A DNA stretch of 61,198 nt from positions 1 to 61,198 of the forward strand of contig CAIVSK010000033.1 of assembly GCA_903908495.1 (NCBI GenBank). Reading direction: 5' to 3'. Below, in pieces: positions 47,738 through 56,763 of this stretch. The stretch is from Akkermansiaceae bacterium (GTDB lineage: Bacteria > Verrucomicrobiota > Verrucomicrobiia > Verrucomicrobiales > Akkermansiaceae). A program made the translations under genes and the position numbers. The notes below the pieces were generated by a model. It ran no database searches and was not told the DNA's origin. It saw only the letters and a list, made by a program, of their open reading frames with translations. How positions within the stretch are numbered: position 1 is the first letter of the stretch; each line of letters begins with the position of its first letter.

Positions 47738-48537
47738 AGGAAAAGAGTTGGGAGAGCGGGGAGAGCCGGAGGAGATGCGTCCCGCCTGTCATGGACGACG
47801 GGCTTCCAGCCTGTCGTCTCACGCGCAGACAGGCGGGACGGGCTGTCTTCCATCACAGGCGGGACGCCTGTGGTCCCAGCAGAGGGAGGCTCAGGGATGG
47901 GGGGATGCGCCGAAGGCAGACGCCCGGGCGCGGGTGCTTGGGGAGCGGGCGCTGCTGGCTTGCCAGGTTCGGGCGCGCCGGCCCGGAAGCCACGTCCGGA
48001 GTCCGTCGCGTAGAGCGTGTGCTTGTCGTTGGAAAAAATCAGTTGGAGATTGGATTGTGGGGATTTCAGCGCGCTCACCTTGTCCGTGGTGAAGACAAAC
48101 CACGCGGGAGCGTCGGCCGGCGGGCTCGCCGCAGCGGCGGGCATCAGGCCGAAGGCATTGTCATCGCGCAGGCGCTTGAGCAGGGCGGCCGATGGCTCGA
48201 CCACCAGGAACCACTGCCATTTCTGCACGCCATCGCTATCTTTCCACTCGCGGCGTTGCGCATGCAGGATCTTGTCAGCAGGGGTCGGGCGGGCCCAAAA
48301 CGCGCGTTGGAATATCTGCACCGGTTCGCTCTCGATACTCGTCGGGGCATCGACTGCGGGTCCCGTGTTGGAAGCGGCGGCAACGTGCGGCACGGGCGCC
48401 GCATCTAACTGACCCCAGCCGAGCCAGCCGAGCGGCACGGTTGCGAGGACGATGAGAAGTAGATGGAGCTTTTTGATGAGGTGCTGAAATGGAAGGTGGA
48501 AGGGATTGCTGTGCCGTTTTTTTACCACGGATTTCAC
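47734..48537 (-). CDS. Small membrane-anchored protein with repeat-derived C-terminus
   Basis: A frame of up to 267 aa, function unknown. There is a membrane helix LHLLLIVLATVPLGWLGWGQ at about 24-43, then a soluble part (IFQRAFWARPTPADKILHAQ, WKDSDGVQKWQWFLVVEPS, AWFVFTTDKVSALKS) that looks like a compact alpha/beta domain. A Pro/Ala-rich stretch follows. The last ~55 residues translate an intergenic-type inverted-repeat element (47781-47872), for example TTGVPPVMEDSPSRL. Only GTG starts exist (48537, 48528), and they overlap another inverted-repeat element. The stop overlaps the chimera's ATG. Probably a real gene whose ends have been altered by repeat insertions. Confidence 0.65.
   Translation of the reverse strand: MKSVVKKRHSNPFHLPFQHLIKKLHLLLIVLATVPLGWLGWGQLDAAPVPHVAAASNTGPAVDAPTSIESEPVQIFQRAFWARPTPADKILHAQRREWKDSDGVQKWQWFLVVEPSAALLKRLRDDNAFGLMPAAAASPPADAPAWFVFTTDKVSALKSPQSNLQLIFSNDKHTLYATDSGRGFRAGAPEPGKPAAPAPQAPAPGRLPSAHPPIPEPPSAGTTGVPPVMEDSPSRLSARETTGWKPVVHDRRDASPPALPALPTLFL
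47781..47872. repeat. Inverted-repeat element with CAGGCGGGACG words
   Basis: CCCGCCTGTC (47781-47790) pairs with GACAGGCGGG (47828-47837), and CACAGGCG/CGCCTGTG (47854-47861, 47865-47872) forms a perfect hairpin with a GGA loop. Such CAGGCGGGACGCCTGTGG words look like a dispersed intergenic repeat, but here they lie inside the 3' end of the 47734-48537 gene and are read through in frame. Confidence 0.7.
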
Positions 48538-48645
48538 GGATAAGATGACAGTGATCTATCTAATATTTGGCTCATCATGAAGGTGAATTGCATAAAATTC
48601 ATCACTCATTCTTATCCGTGTATTCCGTGCAATCCGTGGTTTCCA
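48522..48645. repeat. Inverted-repeat element around the gap between two cluster genes
   Basis: ACCACGGATTTCACGGATAAGA (split as 48524-48535 and onward) is mirrored by TCTTATCCGTG...CCGTGCAATCCGTGGT at about 48610-48642, with ten extra bases in the right arm. The centre is AT-rich (gatctatctaatatttggct). The element covers the whole 129-bp gap after the giant gene's stop and the GTG start of the next gene, so it might act as a terminator or attenuator inside the cluster. Confidence 0.65.
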
Positions 48646-48666
48646 TCCTTGTGTTCCGGGTTGCTA

Positions 48667-51600
48667 TCAGTTCCCTGAATTCGAGTAGGTGCGCAGGAAC
48701 AACTGGATATCGGAGACGCTGGCGATAAAGCGGGTGAGACCCTCCTGTTCACTGCTGAGCAGGGTGTAGGCCGGGATGACGATTTTCCAGCTGGTGTTCC
48801 AAACGCTGCGGCCGATCAGGCGGGTGTTGGTGAACTCCGTCGGCACCGAGCTGTAGAAAAACGCCGGATCGCTCACCGGGCGGAAGGCCTGGTGTTTGCG
48901 CAGGATCCACGGCTGCTCGCTGAGCGTGCCGTTGGCATCAAAAAACCGGGTCGAGTTGAATGCCGAGGCCCCGAGGTTATAGGGCAGCGGCAGCGCCTGA
49001 TCATGCACCGTCCAGCTGCGGATCGTGTTGGTGTCGCCCAGTGGCGGTGCCAACATGCGGTCGCTGCCGCAAGGGATCAGATAGATATAGGGCGTGGCGC
49101 GCAGGGCATTGGCGGACGAATTGGCGGTGCCGTTGGTGCCGGGGGTGTTGAAGGCGTAGGGGTCCATGCCGACGTAGCCTTTGAGGACGATGCCCACGCT
49201 GCTGATCTTGGTGGCATAACTGCTGGTGGAATAGCCGTGATCGCCGGCGGCACTGACCAAGCCGAAGAAGTTGTTGAGCTGGTCGATGCAGCTGCCAAAC
49301 GGAATGAGGATGCCGGGCGCGGCGCTGCCATCGGCTTTTTTGAGGTTGTTGCAATATCTGGCGACGTCCGGATCGGCCATCAGGTCGGGCACGATATATT
49401 GTTGCATCGTCTGTTTCCAGGCATCGTCGTCGCTGGTCTCCGCCGCATCGGTGCGGATGCGGAACCGTTCGCCGCGCAGGCTGAAGAGCGTGCCGTACGG
49501 ATCGGGGTTATTGATCCCCAGGCGGCCCTTCGCCACCGAAAAATCGGCGGAGAGCTGCGCCATCGTGCCCGCCAAGCCGGAGTCGCCCAGCGTGCTGACG
49601 GTGGCTTGCGGCTGGTCGCCGGTCAGGTCGCCCAGCGCGCGGGAGGCGACGATGTTGGCGATGACCGCCTTGCCCGCGCTGCTGCCGAGCAGCCCGGTCT
49701 CATAGTCATAGCTCTTGGCGGCGAGATAGGTGTAGCGGCTCGCCAGATCAAACAAGGTGCGGTATTGCTCGAGGGCCTCGTTGCGGAAGGTGCGGAACGT
49801 CAGGTCCTTGGTGCGGTAGCCGGTGATGCCCGCCGCCGCCCGCTGGCGGAAACTCTCGCGGTCCGTCAGCACGTTTTGGCCCTCGACGAGCACGTTGCGC
49901 AGCGCCTCGTTGCGGCGCTGATAGTCGGTGGTCAATTGCGCCACTTCGAAGTGCGCCGAGAGCAGATCGCGGTAAACCATTTCGAACTCATAGATCTGTT
50001 GCTTCTCTTCGTAGCTGAAACCGAGAGCTTCCAGGTCCGCCGCGAGATTGCTGGCCAGTGCCGTGATTTTCGGCGTCTGTGCATTGGCTGCCGAGCGCTC
50101 ACTCGCGGCGACCAAGCCGCAAGCCTGTGCGATGATGGCCCCTGCTAATTTAGTAGCGCCTACCATAGGCTTTGTAACTGTGCCGACGATTGTCTCCGGA
50201 AAAAACGATGCACACGCGTCGGCCAAATTAAACGCACCGGCCGCGACAGCATCGCTGAAAGAGGCCAGTGAATTCAAGGCCGCTTGGGCGGTCTCCAACT
50301 TCTTGATCGCCGCAGTGGCGTCGGCACGGGTGGTTTGGCTGCTGGTGTGCATCGCCGCCATCTCATTGAAGAGTTGGAACCCGCGCTTGAAGCGGGTATT
50401 GAGCACCTGCTGCTTTTGGTTGCTTTCCAGCAGCGCCAGCTGCGCCTGATAGGAATCGAGATACGCCTGCTGGATGCGGCCGACACTGGCGCGCTGGCCG
50501 ATGGTGCTGCCGCCCCACTCGCTGGCCCACAGCATGTTTTTGCTAGGTTGAACGGTCACCGTTTTGCTCACCGAGTGGGTGGGCGTGATTCCGTCGAGAG
50601 TGATGTCACTGATGGAATCGCCGGTGAAATTCGCGATGCCGGTGGGCACGTTGAGGGTGAGGGTGACCGGCTGCGAGGTATCGACCAGATCGGTCGGTTG
50701 ATCCACCACGTAGAAATTGTACAGGTCCGGTCCGGCGTAGTCCTGGGCGTAGGTTTTGCCCGCGCCGACATCGCCGCTGTAGGGCGAGCCAAAGAGATCC
50801 ACGAGTTGTCTGTTGAAGGCAAACTCCTGATCGACATAGGCGGTGGTGGAATCACTGATTTGGTTCTCCTGGTTGCGGAGCAAACGCGACATCCTGGCCG
50901 CCTGGTTGAAGGCACCCTTGGCGTTGAGCGTCGCCCGCAGCGCGCGGTCGTAGATTTGCTCGAAGTGCGAGTGACCGGCCTGCAGTTGCGACGGAGAGAT
51001 ATCAAACGCGATCGCCCCCGGGCTCAATCCCAGCGGGTTGAGGTGGGCATTGGCGCTGTCGATGGTGGATTGGAAGTCGTTGCCCGCGCTGGCCAGATTG
51101 TTGAGTTCCGGCACGGTGGTGCGGTCGATGATTTGCACTCCGCTGTGGTTCGGATTGGTATCTAAATCGGGCAGCAAGGTATTGGCCGCGACCCAGTTGA
51201 GATAACTGCCCTGCGCGCTGCGCGACACCCACTCGTCCAATCCTTGGTTGCGCGTCACGCCGGTTTGCGAGTTGAGCTTGCCGTCGCGGAACTGGCTCCA
51301 GCCGCTGGCGGGGTCGTCCTTATAGTCTTGGCGGTGCACCAGTGCCACGATCTGCCGCGCACTGCTGGCCACGTTGGCCGCCGCCGCGGCGAATTTCCGC
51401 TCGTCCTTGTAGTCGATTTGCACCGACTGGCCGAGCACGGTCACATCCTCGGCCGAGGTCACCCAGGTGAAGTAAGGATCTTCGAGCAGTTGGTAGTAGC
51501 CCGTGAGCGCGGTCAGGTAGTGGCCGTAGGCATCGCCGTGGCCCTGCGGGAACATCCGCTGGGCATCCGCCGCATCGACCACGCCGTTGGCGGTGCTGCT

Positions 51601-54600
51601 GCCGGCCTGTTCCTTGATGTTATAGTTGGTGGCATAAAGCACCTCGCCGCTGTTGATGCCGCGGGTGTAGTTCCACCACAGGCGGTTGTAGGCGGGGGCG
51701 GTGGCCACGCCGGGGTTGGCGAAGTCGTCGCGGCCCTTGAGCAGCGCGAGTTCCTCGTCGAGCGAACTGGCCACCTGGCCTTCGAAGGAAAACCGGCTGG
51801 TGTTCACCTCGGTGACCGTCGTCTGGTCGTCGATGGAGATGGTCGGGTTGGCGGCGTCGGCGTAGGCCTCGTTACCGAGGATCGTGTAGAGGTCGTTCAA
51901 GTAGCCCGCGGCGAGCATCAAGCCGTTGTTGGCCGAGGCGAAGTCGATGCCCGAGCCGATGGTGAAGCTCTTGCCGCGGTTGAGCACGGTTTCATAAATC
52001 TCGATCAGGCCTGCGCTGTTGATGTTGTCCAGATTGAGTGCGACATCGCCCTCCCAGCGTTTGCCGGCCTGGGTGAGCATGGAGACGTCGGTGTTGATTT
52101 CGCTGTTATAGAGATCACTCATGCGCTGGTTGAACGGAGTGATCTTGGCCAGCACCCGCTTGATCCAGCCCTCGACCAAGGCCGGCGCGGTCCAACCGCT
52201 CCAGCCCGCATCGGCCGCCTGGCCGCTCACCTTGAGGCGGTAGTTCATCGTGAAATACGAGTCCCCCATCAACACGGCAGGATTGCTGATGGTGGCCGTT
52301 GGCTTGCCGCCTACGACAATCGAGCTGCCGGGCGTGCCATCGGGCTTGAGCCAGGTGCTGGTGCCCGCAGACGTGTTGATGTTGTTAGACGTGAGCATCG
52401 GGTTCGTTCCATCGGTGGGGAAGCCATAGCGCCATTGGAATTCATACAGCTCCGGGTGGCCGGCATAGTCGCCGCTGTGGCGCAGGGTCACTTGTTCGTC
52501 GAGCGGGTTGCTCGCCAGCAGCACCTTGAGATCGCCTTTATAAAGTGCCGGATCCACCTTGATGATTTGCATGGTGACGGGGTTGCCGGCGTCGGTGAAG
52601 GCCACGCCGTTTTCAAACATCAGGGTGACGTAGCCGGTGGCCTTGCCGGTGGCCCCCAGCGCGTAACTGTCCACCGCCGTATCGCGGTCGCGGATGTCCG
52701 CCAGCGTCGCCTGGTCGATGGCGCGGTGATCCTTGGTGGTGTCCACCACATACTTGCCGGGAACGGTCGGGCTCTCGCTGAAGGTTTCCAACTGGGTGCT
52801 GAGGCCGCTGATGGCGGCATCCCACTTGCTTTTGTAGGTGGTATCGGTGCACGGGCAGAGGCCTTGCAATTCCGCCAGATCCGCCGTGCCCAGCACGTTG
52901 AGATTGAGGTAATTCTCACCGGCGGTGGCTTGGACAAATTCGCCCTTGAAAACCAGCCCGCCCTGGGTCCCCAAGTTTGCATCGAAGTAAAACCGTTGCT
53001 GCAACGACGGTGAGAGTTTTTGGAAATACGTTTTGCCGGCGTAGTCGCTGGTCAGCACCGAGGGTGGCAATTTGTCCAGTCGACCCGTGCTGAGCAAGAA
53101 GGCCTTCTGGCGGGTGGGGTCATACAAACTCACGCTGTTGGCACCATCGGTTTTGGCCAGGGACTGCTGGTAAAGCACCTCGGCGCTGGTGGCCCCGCGG
53201 ACTTGCGGCAAGTACCCGGCGAGGGCGCTGGCCTTGGCCAGAGTTAGGGTCTGCGCGGTTTCCAGCAGCGGCACAACCTGGCGTTGGGCGACGGGCAGCG
53301 TCGGGTCATCCGGCCACTTCGGTTGGTAGACCAGCGTCACCGGCACGCCGCTGCCCGTATCCGCAATGAAGGGCATCAGCGTGCCCACGGCGCGTTGATT
53401 GGCGAGGCTCAGGCTTGGCTCGAAAAAGCCGGGCAGCGACGCGTAAAAGAACTTCATCCCGAAGCTGATCGGCGGCGCGATCTTGACCTGCGGTGCGGTG
53501 GTATAGCCGCTGCCTGCCTTGGTGATGGAAAATCCGCTGACCACCCCATTCGATAGGGTCGCGGTGGCGGTGGCGGTCACACCCGTGGCCGGCGCTGCGA
53601 TCGTCACCAACGGCGGGCTGAGGTACCCGCTGCCGCCGACTCCCGGGGTCAGCGAGACCGCGCCGCCGCTCACACTGGCCGTGGCGCTGGCGCAGGTCTT
53701 GGCATGGGCTCCGCGATAGGTCCAATCATAGCCTTGGCGGTCCTTGACGGTGAAACTGGCGTAAGTGGCCGGCGCATAGGGGGCGGCGGCTGCATCCGCC
53801 AGACCGGCGACTTCGTAGTTTATCACGCTGCCACTGTCGTCGAGCGGCAGCGGCAAGGCGAGCAGCGGTGCTGGCGGCTGGGTCTTGGTTCCGGCGATGG
53901 CGTCATAGGTCAGCGGGTAGGTGAAGGATTCGCGCAGCACCTGATAGACATCGATGCTCGGCCGCCGGTCGCCCGGGTTGGTGTAGGCGAGCAGCACAAA
54001 CGGCTGCGAGGTGCTGCTTGCGTTGTTCAAATCGTCGCGCAGCGCGTAGGCGCGGCTGCCGAGCAGCAGCGCGTGCTCTTCGTTGGGATTGAAGCCGGGC
54101 AGGCTCGCGTCATTTTGATAATAGACGCTGCCCGCTTGTTGCGCGGGCCCGAGGTCGCCGCTGCCGATGCCCGAGGCGATGACAATCTGCGGCTTGCCCG
54201 TCGGATAGATGACGGTGTAGTGGCCGACCTTGGACGGCAGGTAAAACGGCGCGAACTTCGCGCTGGGGGGCAGTACTTTTTTGAACCACCACACCGTGAG
54301 AGTGTTGTGGCCGCTGCGGGTGTTCACCGGGATGATCGCCCCGGCCGCCGCCGCCGCCGCGCCCTGGGTAAACGGATTGATGTAACCCGCGGGATAATAG
54401 TTGTCGCCACTGGCAATGTAGCCGGCCGTGGAACAGCCGGCGGGCGGCGCGATGCGATCGCCCACGTTCACCGTCGCCACCAAGTCCGCCACGCCATCCG
54501 CATTGGTATCGTTGATCGTGCCCGTCAGCGGTCCGTTGCCATCGGCATCGGCTGGTGCCTGGCTGACGAGTTTGTCCGCCGATTGAATGTAGAGCGGCAC

Positions 54601-56619
54601 ATACCACGGCATGCCACCTTCCATGAATTTGAGCAAGGTGCGGCTCGTCGAGTCGCTGGAATCACTGAAGTCCGCCAGCAAACGCTGGGTCTCCACGTCA
54701 ATGCTCACTTCGCTTTCCGCAGGATCGTCCTGGAAAATGACCTGCGGCAGATGGGCCGCATCAAATAGCGGGCCAATGGCCAGGCCACTGCCGGTATCAG
54801 TGACGGTCACCGGCTCATAGGCGGAGAGTGCAGCCGGCCAGACCTGGGTGTATTTGCACAGGTATTTCGGCCATTGGATCGAGAGGTTCGGCGCGATGCT
54901 CTGGAAATAAATGGCGGAGTCATCGGTCTCCAGCCAGTAAATCTGGATTTTGTCAGGGTTGTCGTTGCTGCGCTCGGCGTGATAGACGAGCTGGCCGTTG
55001 GCGAGGGCGGAGGTGCCGTAGAGCGGCTTGCCGCTGGTCTGCGTGGTGTTGAGCGCGAGGGAAGCGCTCAGGCTGCGGTCCGGGTCGCCGGGCGCGGGGC
55101 TGGTTTGCCACGGCTCGAGTTGCTGGCCGAGCTGAGTCTCGATGTTGACCGACTCGGCGTCGCGTTTGGAGGCCACCACGTCGGCGCCGAGGAACTCGCG
55201 GTTGCCGGCACCCTGGATCTCCGCACCCAGATATTCCACAAACACGCTTCCCTCCAGATTGTATGCGTGTAGGGCACCGGTGCCGACGGTGTTGTCAAAC
55301 CACAGAGTGCGGTGTTCGGCAGGTTGGATGGTGCCGGCGTCATTGCTCGGATTGTACCCCACCGGCACATATTCGTTGGCCACGTGGCTGGGCATGAAAC
55401 TGTTGTAGATCGCGTTGGCCACCACGATGCGCCCCGCGGGGATGTTCACCAGCGGCCCTTTGAACGACTTCTCGGTCCAATACATCGGCCGCTGCGCCAC
55501 GTTGGGTGCCGAGGTCACCGAAAACACCTCGGTCTTGAACTTGTAGGTCGCTGTGGCCTCGCCCACGGCGCTGGTGTCAGGCAGGTTTGACACCCATGTC
55601 ACCGTCACCCGTCCCGGTTGGGTCGCAAACACCTTGCCTGCGTGCGGACTGTAGTAATACGGCAAGGGCGGCAGAAAATCCCGCGCCGTGGCGCTGCCGA
55701 TCGTTTCGCTCGGATAGCCCCGCAGCGTCAGGGTGAGCCCGTTGACGATGTCCACCCGCTGGCCCAGCAGCGTCGCTCCGCTGACCAGCCCGCCGGGCAC
55801 CGTCGCCACGGTGATGACATTGCTCGACGGCGTGCAACTCGTCACATTCACACTGCCCGTTGCCACCAGCGGCTGGGTGGCGCCATTGAGATTGACCAAG
55901 TAATTGTTGGTAAACACCTCGCCCTGCTTCACCGGCTCGGCACGCCAATAGGAGCTCGACGCGATCGCCCCGCTCCAGTTGCTCTGCGGCCGCTCGATCA
56001 CATCGCCGAACGAGTAGCGCGGCACGCCCGAGGCCAGACTGTAGCCGATGCTGGCGCGGGCCAAGACCACCGTCACCACCGGTGCCGCCGGGATGGTTCT
56101 GTCGCTGGCGCTCGGGTAGCGTCCCGCGCTGATGCTTGGAATCGGGTCCGTAAGGGTTTTCGCATTGATCGGGCCTGCGCCGGCGGAGGTGGCCCCGACC
56201 CCGGCGTATTGCGGAGTGGTGGTTCCGTTGCCCGTCGGGATGGACGGCCCCGCGATGCTCACCGTGGGAGGGTTGCTGGCGCTGTAGCCGCTGCCGCCAC
56301 TGTTGATGGTGATGCCGGTGACCACGCCAGCTGTCAGCACCGCGGTGGCGGTGGCAGTCGTGCCGCTGACCGGCGGCCCGACCGTGACCGCGGGCACTGA
56401 GGAATAGCCGGCGCCGCCGCTGCACGCGCCGACGTTGGTCACGGGTTTCACGGTGATGGCCGTGACCACCCCGCCGGCCGACACCGTGGCGAAACCGCCC
56501 GCCCGGCGACTATCTAGCAAGTTCCTGTTGCCACCCTTGATCTCGTATTGGGCATGCGCCATCGGGGACAGCAACAGGCTGCCAAGGGCGGTGAAAAGGG
56601 CGAAAAATCGGGAGTTCAT
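48667..56619 (-). CDS. Giant secreted protein of 2650 aa with TcA-like C-terminal motifs
   Basis: A 2650-aa exported protein, no family named with confidence. A signal peptide ends at MAHA (residue ~23). Gly/Thr-rich beta repeats (GGAGYSSVPAVTVGPP, ATATAVLTAGVVTGITI, GGSGYSASNPPTVSI) lie at about 70-125 and again at about 975-1050. The middle is mixed alpha/beta, rich in aromatic residues. From about 2055 to 2310 it is strongly helical and heptad-like (LDSYQAQLALLESNQKQQVL; KQQIYEFEMVYRDLLSAHFE), ending with FDLASRYTYLAAKSYDYE near 2290. The C-terminus ends FIASVSDIQLFLRTYSNSG. The last two recall segments of Tc-toxin TcA proteins (family knowledge; resemblance is motif-level only). ATG 56619 has the leader CTTTTGTCCCTC. 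Confidence 0.85.
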   Translation of the reverse strand: MNSRFFALFTALGSLLLSPMAHAQYEIKGGNRNLLDSRRAGGFATVSAGGVVTAITVKPVTNVGACSGGAGYSSVPAVTVGPPVSGTTATATAVLTAGVVTGITINSGGSGYSASNPPTVSIAGPSIPTGNGTTTPQYAGVGATSAGAGPINAKTLTDPIPSISAGRYPSASDRTIPAAPVVTVVLARASIGYSLASGVPRYSFGDVIERPQSNWSGAIASSSYWRAEPVKQGEVFTNNYLVNLNGATQPLVATGSVNVTSCTPSSNVITVATVPGGLVSGATLLGQRVDIVNGLTLTLRGYPSETIGSATARDFLPPLPYYYSPHAGKVFATQPGRVTVTWVSNLPDTSAVGEATATYKFKTEVFSVTSAPNVAQRPMYWTEKSFKGPLVNIPAGRIVVANAIYNSFMPSHVANEYVPVGYNPSNDAGTIQPAEHRTLWFDNTVGTGALHAYNLEGSVFVEYLGAEIQGAGNREFLGADVVASKRDAESVNIETQLGQQLEPWQTSPAPGDPDRSLSASLALNTTQTSGKPLYGTSALANGQLVYHAERSNDNPDKIQIYWLETDDSAIYFQSIAPNLSIQWPKYLCKYTQVWPAALSAYEPVTVTDTGSGLAIGPLFDAAHLPQVIFQDDPAESEVSIDVETQRLLADFSDSSDSTSRTLLKFMEGGMPWYVPLYIQSADKLVSQAPADADGNGPLTGTINDTNADGVADLVATVNVGDRIAPPAGCSTAGYIASGDNYYPAGYINPFTQGAAAAAAGAIIPVNTRSGHNTLTVWWFKKVLPPSAKFAPFYLPSKVGHYTVIYPTGKPQIVIASGIGSGDLGPAQQAGSVYYQNDASLPGFNPNEEHALLLGSRAYALRDDLNNASSTSQPFVLLAYTNPGDRRPSIDVYQVLRESFTYPLTYDAIAGTKTQPPAPLLALPLPLDDSGSVINYEVAGLADAAAAPYAPATYASFTVKDRQGYDWTYRGAHAKTCASATASVSGGAVSLTPGVGGSGYLSPPLVTIAAPATGVTATATATLSNGVVSGFSITKAGSGYTTAPQVKIAPPISFGMKFFYASLPGFFEPSLSLANQRAVGTLMPFIADTGSGVPVTLVYQPKWPDDPTLPVAQRQVVPLLETAQTLTLAKASALAGYLPQVRGATSAEVLYQQSLAKTDGANSVSLYDPTRQKAFLLSTGRLDKLPPSVLTSDYAGKTYFQKLSPSLQQRFYFDANLGTQGGLVFKGEFVQATAGENYLNLNVLGTADLAELQGLCPCTDTTYKSKWDAAISGLSTQLETFSESPTVPGKYVVDTTKDHRAIDQATLADIRDRDTAVDSYALGATGKATGYVTLMFENGVAFTDAGNPVTMQIIKVDPALYKGDLKVLLASNPLDEQVTLRHSGDYAGHPELYEFQWRYGFPTDGTNPMLTSNNINTSAGTSTWLKPDGTPGSSIVVGGKPTATISNPAVLMGDSYFTMNYRLKVSGQAADAGWSGWTAPALVEGWIKRVLAKITPFNQRMSDLYNSEINTDVSMLTQAGKRWEGDVALNLDNINSAGLIEIYETVLNRGKSFTIGSGIDFASANNGLMLAAGYLNDLYTILGNEAYADAANPTISIDDQTTVTEVNTSRFSFEGQVASSLDEELALLKGRDDFANPGVATAPAYNRLWWNYTRGINSGEVLYATNYNIKEQAGSSTANGVVDAADAQRMFPQGHGDAYGHYLTALTGYYQLLEDPYFTWVTSAEDVTVLGQSVQIDYKDERKFAAAAANVASSARQIVALVHRQDYKDDPASGWSQFRDGKLNSQTGVTRNQGLDEWVSRSAQGSYLNWVAANTLLPDLDTNPNHSGVQIIDRTTVPELNNLASAGNDFQSTIDSANAHLNPLGLSPGAIAFDISPSQLQAGHSHFEQIYDRALRATLNAKGAFNQAARMSRLLRNQENQISDSTTAYVDQEFAFNRQLVDLFGSPYSGDVGAGKTYAQDYAGPDLYNFYVVDQPTDLVDTSQPVTLTLNVPTGIANFTGDSISDITLDGITPTHSVSKTVTVQPSKNMLWASEWGGSTIGQRASVGRIQQAYLDSYQAQLALLESNQKQQVLNTRFKRGFQLFNEMAAMHTSSQTTRADATAAIKKLETAQAALNSLASFSDAVAAGAFNLADACASFFPETIVGTVTKPMVGATKLAGAIIAQACGLVAASERSAANAQTPKITALASNLAADLEALGFSYEEKQQIYEFEMVYRDLLSAHFEVAQLTTDYQRRNEALRNVLVEGQNVLTDRESFRQRAAAGITGYRTKDLTFRTFRNEALEQYRTLFDLASRYTYLAAKSYDYETGLLGSSAGKAVIANIVASRALGDLTGDQPQATVSTLGDSGLAGTMAQLSADFSVAKGRLGINNPDPYGTLFSLRGERFRIRTDAAETSDDDAWKQTMQQYIVPDLMADPDVARYCNNLKKADGSAAPGILIPFGSCIDQLNNFFGLVSAAGDHGYSTSSYATKISSVGIVLKGYVGMDPYAFNTPGTNGTANSSANALRATPYIYLIPCGSDRMLAPPLGDTNTIRSWTVHDQALPLPYNLGASAFNSTRFFDANGTLSEQPWILRKHQAFRPVSDPAFFYSSVPTEFTNTRLIGRSVWNTSWKIVIPAYTLLSSEQEGLTRFIASVSDIQLFLRTYSNSGN

Positions 56620-56763
56620 GAGGGACAAAAGGTGCGGGTGAGACGATCCAACGTCATTGCGAAATTATAAAACCAGCGGCCCTCTCCTGGAGTTCTCGAA
56701 GGCCGGGCGTATGTGCAGTCAGGTCAATTTCTTCATCTTGCGTCTTCAAGTCTTGAGGCGAAA

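Noticed and set aside
51244-53013. A 589-codon open frame on the plus strand, opposite the giant gene
   Set aside because: It is the antisense of a GC-rich gene; composition (His/Gly/Val/Arg-rich, no motifs) is typical of a shadow frame, while the minus strand has a signal peptide and consistent protein character over 7.9 kb.
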